Positions 7,831 through 16,800 of a DNA stretch of 64,000 nucleotides are shown piece by piece (within the stretch, counting starts at the first letter, position 1; each line of letters opens with the position of its first letter). A model generated the notes under the pieces. It was not told the origin of the DNA. It was given only the letters and a program-made list of their open reading frames with translations, and did not search any database. A program made the translations under genes and the position numbers. Source of the stretch: Streptomyces sp. KL109B (GTDB taxonomy: Bacteria; Actinomycetota; Actinomycetes; Streptomycetales; Streptomycetaceae); assembly GCF_030766935.1 (NCBI RefSeq), contig NZ_JASERL010000005.1:372001-436000 (forward strand). Reading direction: 5' to 3'.

Positions 7831-9360
7831 TTACGGATTGGTGGTTCGGGCGGCCCAGAGGTGCTGCACGGCGTACGACCGCCACGGCCGCCAGGCTTCG
7901 GCCCGCTCCTCGTACGTCCCCTCCTCGTACGTCCCCTCCTCGTACGTCCCCTCCTCGTACGGATCCGGTCCGGCGGGGACGGAGACGTCCGGGTCGCCCA
8001 GCGCCCGCATCCTGATCGCGGCGGCGGTCCGCGGCCCGACGCCGTCGACCTTGAGCAGCTGCCGGGTGGCCTCGTCGCGGTCCACGCCGACGCCCAGGTC
8101 CAGGTCGCCGCAGGCGAGTGCGGTGGCGATCGCCTTGACGCGGCTGCCGCGCTCCGGGGTGTCCGCCAGTTCGCGCGGCGGGAGCCCCGCGAGCGTGTCG
8201 ACCGCCGGGAACGCGTGCGTGACGCCGCCGAACTCCCGGGTCAGCGGCTTGCCGTAACGGGCCACGAGCAGCGCCGCTTCGGACCGTGCCCGTTCGGGTG
8301 CGGCGTCCTGGGCGAGCACCTCCCGCACGGCGCACTCGGCCGGGTCCGCGCAGCCGGGCACCCGACGGCCTGGCAGGCGCGCGACGAGCGGGGCGAGCAG
8401 CGGGTCCCTGGCGAGGACCGCGTCGACGGCGAGCGGGTCCGCGTCGAGGTCGAGCAGGTCGCGGCAGCGCTGGACGGCGGCCGTCATGTCGCGCAGGTCC
8501 TGGAGGTGCAGCTCGCACTCCACGAAGCCGCGGCCCGGCGGCTGTTGGGTCCGGCCCGCGGGTTTGCCGTCCGGGCGGGAGAGGGTGGCGACGGCGGTGC
8601 CGTGCGGGAGGGACAGCGCCCGGTGGTAGCCGCCGTCGGCGTACTCCTCGATGCCGGGAACGGCCTGCGCGCCGAGGTGTGCGAGGAGCGCGTCCACGTC
8701 CAGCGGGGTGCGGTACGGCAGTTGGATCCGGATGCCGCTCCCCCACGCGCGCGCGGGCGAACCGGCGCGCGGCGCGCGCTGGGTCACACGCTGCGCCGCA
8801 CGGGCCCGCAGCTGGGTCGGCGGCATCGAGAACACCGTCCGCATGGTGGCGTTGAACTGCCGGATGCTGGAGAACCCGGCGGCGAACGCGATCTCGCTGA
8901 CGTGCAGTTCGGTGGTCTCCAGGAGGAGTTGTGCGGTACGGGCCCGCTGGGCGCGGGCGAGCGCGAGCGGGCCCGCGCCGACCTCCGCCACGAGCTGCCG
9001 CTGGAGCTGGCGCTCGCTGTAGTTCAGCCGGGCGGCGAGGCCGCCGACGCCCTCCCGGTCGACGAGCCCGTCGGCGATCAGCCGCATGGCGCGGCCGGCC
9101 AGGTCGGCCCGGCTGTTCCACTCCGGCGACCCCGGGGTGGAGTCCGGGCGGCAGCGCTTGCAGGCGCGGAATCCGGCGGCCTGCGCGGCGGCGGCCGTCC
9201 GGTAGAAGCGCATGTTGGCGCGCTTGGGGGTCATGGCGGGGCACGTCGGGCGGCAGTAGATGCCCGTACTGGCCACGCCGATGAACAACCGGCCGTCGAA
9301 ACGGCTGTCGTTGCTCAGCGCGGCCCGGTAGTAGTGCTCAGCGTGTTCCGCGTCCCTCAT
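7831..9360 (-). CDS. Ada N-domain / AraC HTH / AlkA DNA-3-methyladenine glycosylase fusion
   Basis: This 509-aa DNA alkylation-repair protein has three parts. The Ada zinc/methyl-acceptor domain has Cys36, Cys40, Cys67 and Cys70 (GIYCRPTC ... CKRC), where the first Cys normally accepts methyl from phosphotriesters. An AraC-type HTH (about 85-185) follows, then an AlkA-like N-glycosylase with a helix-hairpin-helix (LLKVDGVGPRTAAAI) and a downstream GDPDV segment carrying the candidate catalytic Asp. The Ada C-terminal O6-methylguanine methyltransferase domain is absent and AlkA takes its place, a known actinobacterial architecture. The C-terminal linker is a 15-bp repeat encoding TYEEG copies. 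It probably senses methylation damage and activates repair genes. Confidence 0.9.
   Translation of the reverse strand: MRDAEHAEHYYRAALSNDSRFDGRLFIGVASTGIYCRPTCPAMTPKRANMRFYRTAAAAQAAGFRACKRCRPDSTPGSPEWNSRADLAGRAMRLIADGLVDREGVGGLAARLNYSERQLQRQLVAEVGAGPLALARAQRARTAQLLLETTELHVSEIAFAAGFSSIRQFNATMRTVFSMPPTQLRARAAQRVTQRAPRAGSPARAWGSGIRIQLPYRTPLDVDALLAHLGAQAVPGIEEYADGGYHRALSLPHGTAVATLSRPDGKPAGRTQQPPGRGFVECELHLQDLRDMTAAVQRCRDLLDLDADPLAVDAVLARDPLLAPLVARLPGRRVPGCADPAECAVREVLAQDAAPERARSEAALLVARYGKPLTREFGGVTHAFPAVDTLAGLPPRELADTPERGSRVKAIATALACGDLDLGVGVDRDEATRQLLKVDGVGPRTAAAIRMRALGDPDVSVPAGPDPYEEGTYEEGTYEEGTYEERAEAWRPWRSYAVQHLWAARTTNP
7906..7963 (-). repeat. 15-bp tandem repeat in the Ada/AlkA gene
   Basis: The plus-strand unit ctcctcgtacgtccc occurs three times plus a partial copy. 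It encodes repeated TYEEG near the protein C-terminus, after the glycosylase core. The unit is a multiple of three, so it stays in frame. Confidence 0.9.
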
Positions 9361-9473
9361 CCGTCCACCATGGGCCCGGCCGCCGGGACGGTGCCAGCAG
9401 GAATCCGACATCAACGTCGGTGCGGTCGTCGGTATCGACGTCGGTGTCAACGTCGGTGCGGCCCGTCCGTGGG

Positions 9474-10895
9474 TCAGATTCCGGTCTCGGCCGCCGGTGC
9501 GGAGGTGACGCGGGCCTTCGGCCGGGGCGCCGGTTTCAGGGAGAGGCCGAGCCCGGCGATGCCCGCCGCCGCCGAGGCCAGCGTGCAGAACAGCAGCACA
9601 TGGACGTACGGGGTGGTGGTCGAGAGGTCCGCCCCGCTGAACAGCGAGGCCAGCACGGCGATGCCGAGCGCGGCGCCCACTTGGCGTGCCGCCATGTTGA
9701 GTCCCGTCGCGCCCGCGAACTGCTCGGGGGCCACCGACAGGGCCGCCGCCGTGGAGACGCCCGCGCTGACCGCGCCCATGCCGAAGCCCGAGACGACGGT
9801 CGCCGGCACCCACAGGTCCAGCACCCTCGGCTCGGCGGGCAGCGCGGCGGCCAGCCAGGCCCCGCACCCCACGATGAGGACGCAGCCGCCGACCACCATC
9901 GCCCGCGGACCGGCGCGCTCGCCGAGCACCCGACCGGCGCCGACGGCCGCGAGCGCCGCGAAGACCGCACCGGGACTCACCAGGAATCCGGCCTTCAACT
10001 CCGAGTACCGCCACACGTTCACGAGGTACAGCACCCCGCACAGCAGCCAGGCGTACAGCGTCGCGCCGAAGCAGAGCGACACGACGTTCGCCAGGGAGAA
10101 GGTCCGGCTCCGCCACAACGTGGTGTCGATCGCCGCGACCTGCCGCGTACGGGCGCGCAGCACACCGTAGGCGAGCACGGCGGCTCCGGCCGCGAGGCTG
10201 CCGAGCGTGCGCGGGGCGTCCCAGCCCCAGTCCGTGCCCTGGGTCACGCCGAGCACCATGCCCCCGACTCCGGCCGCCAGGGCCAACGCGCCCATGACAT
10301 CGGGGACGCGCCCGCCGGCGAGCGTCCCGGACCGCCGGACGGCACGGGCACCGATCATCAGCGCGATCCCGAGCGGCACGTTGATGAGGAAGACGGTGCG
10401 CCAGCCCGCCGCGTCGATCAGTACGCCGCCGAGGCTCGGGCCGACCGCGGCTGCGATGGAACCGGCGGCGCTCCACAGTCCGATGGCCGCCACCCGGCGC
10501 GCGGGCGGGGTGTCGAAGAGGATCACGGCGAGCGAGGCGGGGATCATCGCCGCCGCGCCCGCGCCCTGAACCGCGCGGGCCACCAGGAGTACGGGCAGGT
10601 ACGGCGCGACGGCGCACAGCAGGGACGCCACGGTGAAGACGCCGACGCCCACGCTGTACAGCGCCCGCCGCCCGATCGCGTCCGCGAGCCGTCCCGCCGG
10701 TGCGAGGAGCGCCGCGAAGAAGATGGCGTACAGCGTGATGACCCAGGAGAAGTCGGCGATCGACGCCCTCGGGAAGGTCTCGCGCATGTCGGCGATCGCC
10801 AGATTGGTGATCGTCGAGTCCAGGATCGCCAGGAACATGGCGCCGGACGCGAGCACGGCGATCGTCGCGTAGCCGGTCTTTCGCGTGTCGGGCAT
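9474..10895 (-). CDS. DHA2-type MFS drug exporter
   Basis: This is a 473-aa integral membrane protein with about 14 hydrophobic segments. It carries the DHA2 hallmarks: LDSTITNLA in TM1, GRLADAIGRR in loop 2-3, and the TM4-5 segment around LLVARAVQGAGAAAM. These proton-coupled exporters remove drugs or the host's own metabolites. ATG at 10895 is chosen over an upstream in-frame start at 10937 because GGAGG lies 9 nt before it. It is divergent from the lipid-kinase operon across 230 bases. It may export the product of either nearby biosynthetic locus, but that is a guess. Confidence 0.92.
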   Translation of the reverse strand: MPDTRKTGYATIAVLASGAMFLAILDSTITNLAIADMRETFPRASIADFSWVITLYAIFFAALLAPAGRLADAIGRRALYSVGVGVFTVASLLCAVAPYLPVLLVARAVQGAGAAAMIPASLAVILFDTPPARRVAAIGLWSAAGSIAAAVGPSLGGVLIDAAGWRTVFLINVPLGIALMIGARAVRRSGTLAGGRVPDVMGALALAAGVGGMVLGVTQGTDWGWDAPRTLGSLAAGAAVLAYGVLRARTRQVAAIDTTLWRSRTFSLANVVSLCFGATLYAWLLCGVLYLVNVWRYSELKAGFLVSPGAVFAALAAVGAGRVLGERAGPRAMVVGGCVLIVGCGAWLAAALPAEPRVLDLWVPATVVSGFGMGAVSAGVSTAAALSVAPEQFAGATGLNMAARQVGAALGIAVLASLFSGADLSTTTPYVHVLLFCTLASAAAGIAGLGLSLKPAPRPKARVTSAPAAETGI

Positions 10896-11020
10896 CGCCA
10901 GTGACCTCCAGAGGATCGCGTGCGGCGGCCGTGCCATCGTGGCGAGCCCGGCACCCTCCTGTCTGGCAGGTTTCGGTCGCCAACATCCGCTGTGCGGCGG
11001 GGTGTTGGCGCGCGCGTGGG

Positions 11021-11033
11021 TGACGGGACGTCA
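11021..11033. promoter_or_regulatory. Candidate operator dyad between exporter and lipid-kinase operon
   Basis: TGACG-GGA-CGTCA is a perfect 13-bp inverted repeat roughly midway in the divergent intergenic region 10896-11125. It could serve one or both promoters. No TetR or MarR gene is adjacent. Confidence 0.35.
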
Positions 11034-11125
11034 CTGGCATCGCGGTCTCAGCGGCGTACCAGTGCCGCCTGCGACTGTCTCTCCCCGAGGCTTCCGAGAC
11101 GAGGACGCGGGAAGGCAGGGGCGAC

Positions 11126-12094
11126 ATGCCGGCACCTGGATGGGCGCGGACGGCGCTGATCGTCGTGAACCCCGCGGCGGGCGGCGTGAACGCGCCCCTC
11201 GTCGACGAGACGACGCGCTGCTGCGCCCCCTGCGTGAAGTGGGACCTGGTGCGGGCGCGGGACCGCGCCGAGACGGCGGACGCGGCGGCGAAGGCGTACG
11301 AGAACGGTGTCGACGTGGTCGTGGCCCTGGGCGGCGACGGCACGGCGCGCGACGTGGCGTCCGGAATCGCGCGCCGGGGCGGGGTCGAGGGCGGCACCGC
11401 CATGATCAACCTGCCCGCCGGTACCGGTAACTCCTTCTACCGCGAGATCTGGTCGGACCGCCCCTGGCAACAGGCCCTCCGCGCCGCGCTCACGACGGAG
11501 CGCCCGCGCCTGCGCAGGGTCGACCTGGCCCGGATCGTCGAACTGGACACCCTGGTGCTGCTCGGTGCGTGTTCCGGTCTCGTCGCCGAGGCCCTGGTGA
11601 CGGCGGGCCGACTGACCGACGTACCCGGCCGGGACCGGTACCGGCAGGCCGTCGCACGGACTCTGCGGACCTTCCGGCCGTACCCGGGCCGCGTGAGCGT
11701 CGACGGCACGGTCGTCCACGAGGGCACGGCGGTGCTGGCCAACGTCGGCGGAGGCCGCTACCGCGGCGGCCAGTTCAAGCTGCTGCCGCACTCCGAACTC
11801 GACGACGGCCTGCTCGACGTCTGCGTCGTCGGCGGCGAACTCGACCCCGCGGCCCTCCCCGGCCTGACGGCCGACGGCAGCCATGTCGACCGCCCCGAAT
11901 CCGTCTACGCCAGAGGCCGCCGCATCACCCTCGAACGCACCGACGGCGCCCCCCTGGCCTTCGAGCACGACGGCGAACTCCCCGCCACCGACGCCACCCA
12001 CTACACGCTGGAGGTACTCCCCCACATCCTCCCCGTCCTCGCTCCACCCCCCACGCACCGGAACTCGTACACGCACACGAAAGGCTGGTCATGA
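11126..12094 (+). CDS. Diacylglycerol kinase-family lipid kinase
   Basis: This is a 322-aa protein of the DAGK/sphingosine-kinase/NAD-kinase fold. The nucleotide-binding GGDGT motif (about 72-76) follows a VVNPAAGG N-terminal strand, and PAGTGNSF marks the second conserved loop. It should phosphorylate a lipid or lipid-like alcohol with ATP. The start ATG has AGGGG upstream. Its stop overlaps the next start as ATGA, so it is coupled to the ferritin-like diiron gene. It is the first gene of a four-gene operon of unknown product. Confidence 0.88.
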   Translation: MPAPGWARTALIVVNPAAGGVNAPLVDETTRCCAPCVKWDLVRARDRAETADAAAKAYENGVDVVVALGGDGTARDVASGIARRGGVEGGTAMINLPAGTGNSFYREIWSDRPWQQALRAALTTERPRLRRVDLARIVELDTLVLLGACSGLVAEALVTAGRLTDVPGRDRYRQAVARTLRTFRPYPGRVSVDGTVVHEGTAVLANVGGGRYRGGQFKLLPHSELDDGLLDVCVVGGELDPAALPGLTADGSHVDRPESVYARGRRITLERTDGAPLAFEHDGELPATDATHYTLEVLPHILPVLAPPPTHRNSYTHTKGWS

Positions 12095-13191
12095 ACGTCA
12101 CCGACGGGACGTCGGGGAACACGAGCTGGACGTTCCCCGCAGCCGGCGACAACTTCTTCACCTGGGACTACGACGCGGGCCGCGAACGGCTGCTCAGCCT
12201 CTACCAGAAGGGCAAGGACAAGCAGTGGGACAGCACCCGGCGCATCGACTGGTCCCTCCCGGTCGATCCGTACGACGCCCTCGGCACCCCTGAGCGGACG
12301 CTGGCGCTGTACGGCTCCCGGCAGTACGCGAAGCTGAACGAACGCGAACGCCAGGAAATGCGCCGCCACATGGCCGCCTGGGAGTTCAGCCAGTTCCTGC
12401 ACGGCGAGCAGGGCGCCATGATCTGCTCCGCCCGCATCGTGCAGTCGGTCCCCGACATGGACTCCAAGTTCTACGCCGCCACGCAGGTCGTGGACGAGGC
12501 CCGGCACGCCGAGATCTTCACGCGCTTCCTCGACGAGAAGATCGGCCTGTCCTATCCGATCAACCCACACCTCAAGTCCCTCCTGGAAGACGCCCTCAAC
12601 GACTCCCGCTGGGACCTGCCCTACCTGGGCATGCAGGTCCTCATCGAGGGCCTCGCCCTGGCCGCCTTCGGCATCCTGCGCGACCGCACCGACAAGCCCC
12701 TGCCCAAGCAGATCCTGGCGTACGTCATGCAGGACGAGGCCCGCCATGTCGCCTTCGGCAGGCTGGCGTTGCGCGACTACTACGCCGAGCTGTCGAGCAA
12801 GGAGATCGCCGAACGCGAGGAGTTCGTCATCGAGGGCTGCCACCTCATGCGGGACCGCTTCCGCATGCAGGAGGTGTGGGAAAACCTCGGCTACGACATG
12901 AAGGAGTGCATGGAGTACATGAACCGGGGGCCGCGGATGCGCGCCTTCCGTTCCCTCCTCTTCGCGCGCATCGTGCCTTGCGTCAAGGACATCGGCCTGT
13001 GGAGCCAGTCCGTACGCGACGCCTACTCCGACATGGGCGTCCTGGACATGGCCAACAGCGACCTCGTCAAGCTCATGGAGTCCGACGAGCTCCAGGCCGA
13101 CGAACTCGACCGGGAACGCCGCGAGACACTCGCCCGCACCGCGGAGGTCGAGGAGAGCATCGCCCTCGGCTCCGAGACACCACTGAAGTAA
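12091..13191 (+). CDS. Ferritin-like diiron oxygenase/oxidase
   Basis: This is a 366-aa all-helical protein with two diiron half-sites: a first Glu in FLHGEQG with DEARHAE, and a second Glu in IEGLALAA with MQDEARHVAFG. The two E...DExRH repeats bind a non-heme diiron centre that activates oxygen in ferritin-like oxygenases, desaturases and N-oxygenases. The exact reaction cannot be read from sequence. ATG at 12091 overlaps the lipid-kinase stop. The next gene is an AMP ligase, so the substrate may be a fatty or aromatic acid before or after activation (inference). Confidence 0.82.
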   Translation: MNVTDGTSGNTSWTFPAAGDNFFTWDYDAGRERLLSLYQKGKDKQWDSTRRIDWSLPVDPYDALGTPERTLALYGSRQYAKLNERERQEMRRHMAAWEFSQFLHGEQGAMICSARIVQSVPDMDSKFYAATQVVDEARHAEIFTRFLDEKIGLSYPINPHLKSLLEDALNDSRWDLPYLGMQVLIEGLALAAFGILRDRTDKPLPKQILAYVMQDEARHVAFGRLALRDYYAELSSKEIAEREEFVIEGCHLMRDRFRMQEVWENLGYDMKECMEYMNRGPRMRAFRSLLFARIVPCVKDIGLWSQSVRDAYSDMGVLDMANSDLVKLMESDELQADELDRERRETLARTAEVEESIALGSETPLK

Positions 13192-13225
13192 GTACGTGCA
13201 TCTACCTCCCACTCAGGCGGTACCC

Positions 13226-14944
13226 ATGTCCGTGACACCTCTCAGGGCCGACCCGGCCGCACGCTCACGACCAGCCTTCCTCGACGACTACGCCCCCACC
13301 CGGTTCCGGCGCCGGCTCAGCCCGCTGTCCCGGCTGCCGCACACCGGACGGATCGGCGAGGCATGGCATCTCGCCGCGCGCCGCGGCAAGTTCGGCCCGG
13401 TGATCGTCGACCGCGCGCCGGACGTCGACCCGGACGGCCCGCTGGTGCGCAGCTACGGACAGTGGGCGTCCCTGGTGGACGACCTCGCCGCGCGGCTGCA
13501 CGCGCTGGGTGTCCGCGCCTGGGACCGGGTCGCCGTCGTCAAGCGCAACCACCTCGACGTGGCCCTGCTCGCCTCCGCCGCCGCCCGGATCGGCGCGATC
13601 CCCGCGCTGATCACCGACAACCATCCCGCCGACACGCTCACCGTGCTCCTCGAACGCCTTGAACACCCCTTCCTTGTGACAGATCGTCAGTCACTGGACC
13701 GGCTGGCCCAGTCCCTCGACGAGGACGGCCTGGCCCGCCTCACGGTCCGTACGACCTGCTTGGGCACGCCGCCCGCGGACCGGCCCGACGTGGTGCCGTT
13801 CGCGGCCCTGTCCGGCGGGCCCGCGGCACCGGTCGCGATGCGCAAGCCGCACGAACCCATGGTCATCACCCACACCTCCGGCACCACGGGCATCCCCAAG
13901 CTGGTGCTGCACTCCGCCCTTTCCCTCTACTCCCTCGGCCTGGTCGAGACCGAGCGCTGGCCCCTCATCCGGCTGCGCGGGAACGACACCGTGGCGTTCT
14001 GCCACCCGTACTCGCACCAGCGCGTCATCACCGGCCTTCTGCCCCTGACCACCGTCGGGCCGAAACTCCTCATGCTGTCCGACCCGGAGTCGCCCCAGGC
14101 GCACGCCCTGTTGGCCGAGCACGCGCCGACGCTCGTCGAAACCCTCCCGAACGCGTTCCTGGCCTGGGAGGACCTGACCCGTGACCCACGGCGGCCGTTC
14201 CGCGATGTCCGTCTCTTCATCAACTCCTTCGACGCGATCCACACCCGCACCGTGCGGGCCTTCCTCGCCGCCACCGATCGCCGGCTGCCCGTCTGGGTGC
14301 AGTCGTGGAGCCAGACCGAGGCCGGGGCCGTCGCCATCCGCCCGTATCTGCGCGGCTCGGTGAAGCGGCGCGGCAACCGCCCACCGCCGACCCAGGATCT
14401 GGGCTGGCCGGTCCCCGGGTTCGGCAAGGTGCGCGCGGTCTCGCCGGACAACGGTGAGCCGGTACCTGCGGGCGAGGTGGGGCTGATCCAGTTCTCAGCG
14501 CCAGGCCGCTGCCTCGGCTACGTCGGCGAACAGAAACGGCACACCGACAAGTGCTCCGGCCCCTGGTGGAACCTCGGCGACATGGCGATCATCGGCCGCC
14601 GGGGTTCGGTGCGGCTGATCGACCGCGAAGTCGACCGGATTCCCGGTACGAGCGCGCTGGAGATCGAGGACCTGCTGCTCGACCGGCTGCCGCAGACCAC
14701 CGAAGTGGTCGTCCTCGCCGTCCGCGACGGCAGCCCCCAACCGGTGCTCAGCCTGCGGGAGGGCTGTGCCCTCGCCCCCGAGCAGTGGCGCCGGGCCACG
14801 GCGGACCTGCCCCCGATGGCGGCCCCGGTCCAGATCCGCTGGGACGAGTTCCCGCGCACGGCGACGTGGAAGATCCGCCGCACCATGCTGCGCGAACAGC
14901 TGCTCTCCGGAGCCGCCGGAATCGGATACGGGCGGTGGACGTGA
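13226..14944 (+). CDS. AMP-dependent acyl synthetase/ligase
   Basis: This 572-aa ANL-family adenylating enzyme has a P-loop-like HTSGTTGIPKLV motif about 215 residues in, a WSQTEAG block, an LGDM block and a C-terminal TATWKIRR motif carrying the catalytic lysine. No carrier domain is fused and no carrier protein lies in the operon, so the partner is probably CoA or a soluble nucleophile. ATG at 13226 is preferred over an in-frame GTG at 13196, although the ribosome site (AGGCGG) is modest. The gene follows the diiron protein by 34 bases. Substrate unknown. Confidence 0.85.
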   Translation: MSVTPLRADPAARSRPAFLDDYAPTRFRRRLSPLSRLPHTGRIGEAWHLAARRGKFGPVIVDRAPDVDPDGPLVRSYGQWASLVDDLAARLHALGVRAWDRVAVVKRNHLDVALLASAAARIGAIPALITDNHPADTLTVLLERLEHPFLVTDRQSLDRLAQSLDEDGLARLTVRTTCLGTPPADRPDVVPFAALSGGPAAPVAMRKPHEPMVITHTSGTTGIPKLVLHSALSLYSLGLVETERWPLIRLRGNDTVAFCHPYSHQRVITGLLPLTTVGPKLLMLSDPESPQAHALLAEHAPTLVETLPNAFLAWEDLTRDPRRPFRDVRLFINSFDAIHTRTVRAFLAATDRRLPVWVQSWSQTEAGAVAIRPYLRGSVKRRGNRPPPTQDLGWPVPGFGKVRAVSPDNGEPVPAGEVGLIQFSAPGRCLGYVGEQKRHTDKCSGPWWNLGDMAIIGRRGSVRLIDREVDRIPGTSALEIEDLLLDRLPQTTEVVVLAVRDGSPQPVLSLREGCALAPEQWRRATADLPPMAAPVQIRWDEFPRTATWKIRRTMLREQLLSGAAGIGYGRWT

Positions 14945-14966
14945 TGGATCTCCCCCAGGACGTGCC

Positions 14967-15593
14967 ATGTTGATGAACCGGATCGAGAAGGCCGCCATCG
15001 ACAACGCCGGCCGTCGAGCACTTCAACGTCACTACGAAACCCCCAAGTTGTTGCGAATGGCAGGGGGACCCCTGCCTCCGGGCGCACGCGCCGTCGAGAT
15101 CGGCTGCGGCCCCGGCTACGGGACCCGGCTGATCCTCGACCGCTTCCGCGCCGCCCAAGTCGACGCCGTGGACCTGGATCCCGACATGGTCGCCAAGGCC
15201 CGCCGCCGACTCTCCCGGCGCCACGTCGGCCGGGTCCGGCTCGCCGCGGGAGACGCCACGGACCTGCGGTCGGCCTTCGGCGCCGCCGACGCTTCCTACG
15301 ACGCCGCCTTCGATTTCGCGATCATCCATCACATCCCCGACTGGCGGGCCGCGCTGGCCGAGCTCGCCCGTGTGCTCAGGCCGGGTGGCCTGTTCGTCTT
15401 CGAGGAGGTCACGGCGCACGCCCTGGCCAGGCCCAGCTACCGGCTGTTGTTCGACCACCCCACCTACGACAGGTTCACCGCCGACCAGTTCCTGCCGGAG
15501 CTGCACCGGCACGGTTTCGCGGTGCGCGACGCCCTGACCCGGATCAGCGGCGACTACCTGCTCGGAGTCGCGGAGCGCCGGGCCGCAGCCTGA
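14967..15593 (+). CDS. Class I SAM-dependent methyltransferase
   Basis: This is a 208-aa Rossmann methyltransferase. Motif I is VEIGCGPGYG (about 43-52) and motif II ends VDLDPDM. The post-I acidic block is AGDATDL, and motif IV/V is FAIIHHI then LRPGGLFVFEE. This pattern is common in small-molecule and lipid methyltransferases. ATG at 14967 is preceded by CCCAGGA at suitable spacing. It is the last gene of the lipid-kinase/diiron/ligase operon, 22 bases after the ligase stop, so it probably modifies the same metabolite. Confidence 0.87.
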   Translation: MLMNRIEKAAIDNAGRRALQRHYETPKLLRMAGGPLPPGARAVEIGCGPGYGTRLILDRFRAAQVDAVDLDPDMVAKARRRLSRRHVGRVRLAAGDATDLRSAFGAADASYDAAFDFAIIHHIPDWRAALAELARVLRPGGLFVFEEVTAHALARPSYRLLFDHPTYDRFTADQFLPELHRHGFAVRDALTRISGDYLLGVAERRAAA

Positions 15594-15669
15594 GCCTGAG
15601 ACGGCCATCTCAGCGCCGTGCAAGGCGCACCTGCCAAGCTGTTGTTCGTCGCCCCCTCCGGGGGTAACT

Positions 15670-15762
15670 GGAGAGATACCCATAGCGGCCCAATGGGGAT
15701 CGGAGTTCGCCTCCGGTCAGGGGCTCTGCCCCACGCAGGTTCGAATCCTGCTCTCTCCGCCA
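15670..15762 (+). tRNA. tRNA-like gene with aberrant anticodon arm (type II, CCA encoded)
   Basis: A 93-nt cloverleaf can be drawn base by base. The acceptor GGAGAGA/TCTCTCC pairs 7 of 7 (15670-15676 with 15752-15758). The D stem is CCCAT/ATGGG, the long variable arm GGGGC-TCT-GCCCC (15720-15732), and the T arm GCAGG-TTCGAAT-CCTGC (15735-15751). Discriminator G and encoded CCA follow. The anticodon arm is abnormal: 15698-15705 pairs with 15711-15718 as 8 bp with one G-U, closing a 5-nt TTCGC loop. A 5-bp stem would leave a 9-nt loop. No standard 7-nt anticodon loop fits, so identity cannot be assigned. It may be a non-decoding tRNA-like RNA or a pseudogene. Confidence 0.72.
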
Positions 15763-15778
15763 CGCTGTGCGCCTCGGC

Positions 15779-16657
15779 TCAGGCCCCTCTGCCGACGAGG
15801 CGGTCCCACAGGCTCCGCGGCCGGGCCCGCGGCGGCAGCCGTACGTGCTCCGAAGTCACGGCTTGCGGCGCGGCCACCGGGGTCACCGCCACGGGCACCG
15901 CGTCCGCGGCGAGGCGCGGGGCCGGGCACGAGCGGCGGGCCTGCGCCAGGTTGAGCAGCAGGCTTCCGCGCAGCCAGCTGATCTCGTCCGGGTCGTCGGC
16001 GGTCATGATGTCCCGGACGACCGCGGCGCTGGGCGACTCCGGCGCCCCGTACCAGAATTCCTCGGGCCGCAGCCGGTGCAGGTGGGCGCGCTCGTAGGGG
16101 CTCTCGAGGAGCTCGGCGAGCTGCGTCGGATCGAGGAGCGTCGCCAGGGCGGCCGCCCGCTCCCAGGGGCCGACGGCCTGTCCGAGCAGATACCCGGAGT
16201 GCCTGGCCCGCCAGTTCTTCGGCCGCAGGTCCCCGCCCGCTTGCAGCCGGGCGCGCAGCTTGTCCGGCGTCCGGCCCGTCAGGAGCGGCACGTTGACCTC
16301 GGCCGCCGCGAACTCCCGTAGTTCCTGGGCGAGATACAGCCACACAACGGCGCGATACCGGTTGACGTAGAACTTCGCGGGCGTCAGCATTCCGGCGCGC
16401 GCGAGGCGGGTGAAGCGGGTCGCCGGGATGTCCATGAGCTCGGCGCCTTCCGCCGTGCCCACGACCCTGACCTGCTCGCGCAGGGTGTCAGGGAATCCCT
16501 CGGCCTCCTGGATCCGCTCGATCTCCTCGCGCGGGACGCGGCGTCGGCCGCCGCCGGGCACCGCGACGGTACGGATCCGGCCCAGTCGGACGGCGAGGTC
16601 GAACTCGCCGCGTTTCAGCCCCAGTTCGCGCGCCGCGCTGCTCTGGGGCCTGGTCAT
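15779..16657 (-). CDS. DUF6397-type DNA-binding-like protein
   Basis: This 292-aa protein carries an N-terminal MerR/excisionase-like HTH pattern (RELGLKRGEFDLAVRLG then RRRVPREEIERI). A second HTH-like segment follows around residues 70-110 (ELMDIPATRFTRLARAG). The C-terminus is Ala/Pro/Arg-rich. I recall this as the Streptomyces DUF6397 family, of unknown function. ATG at 16657 is preferred to GTG at 16672 because AAGG lies about 9 nt upstream. It ends 17 bases from the tRNA-like gene, transcribed toward it. A regulatory role is only suggested by the HTH pattern. Confidence 0.7.
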   Translation of the reverse strand: MTRPQSSAARELGLKRGEFDLAVRLGRIRTVAVPGGGRRRVPREEIERIQEAEGFPDTLREQVRVVGTAEGAELMDIPATRFTRLARAGMLTPAKFYVNRYRAVVWLYLAQELREFAAAEVNVPLLTGRTPDKLRARLQAGGDLRPKNWRARHSGYLLGQAVGPWERAAALATLLDPTQLAELLESPYERAHLHRLRPEEFWYGAPESPSAAVVRDIMTADDPDEISWLRGSLLLNLAQARRSCPAPRLAADAVPVAVTPVAAPQAVTSEHVRLPPRARPRSLWDRLVGRGA

Positions 16658-16800
16658 GATGTCGCCTTGCACGATGGTTCTCCCCCGTCTGCAAATCAGG
16701 CGCAGTCACTCTCCGTGACCGCTTGAGAGAACCGTAGCCCGGATCGCCGATCCCCGTGCGAGCCTGTGGATAACTTCTCCGGGCCCGAGATCGCCGCAGG

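Noticed and set aside
15641..15670. Promoter TTGTTC with 17-base spacing to TAACTG in front of the tRNA-like gene
   Set aside because: The -10 would touch the 5' end of the RNA, so transcription would start inside the acceptor stem. The CCCCC-TCC-GGGGG hairpin there is more likely the end of the upstream operon.
15670..15762. Selenocysteine tRNA
   Set aside because: It has a 7-bp rather than 8-bp acceptor, no TCA in an anticodon loop, and no selA/selB nearby.
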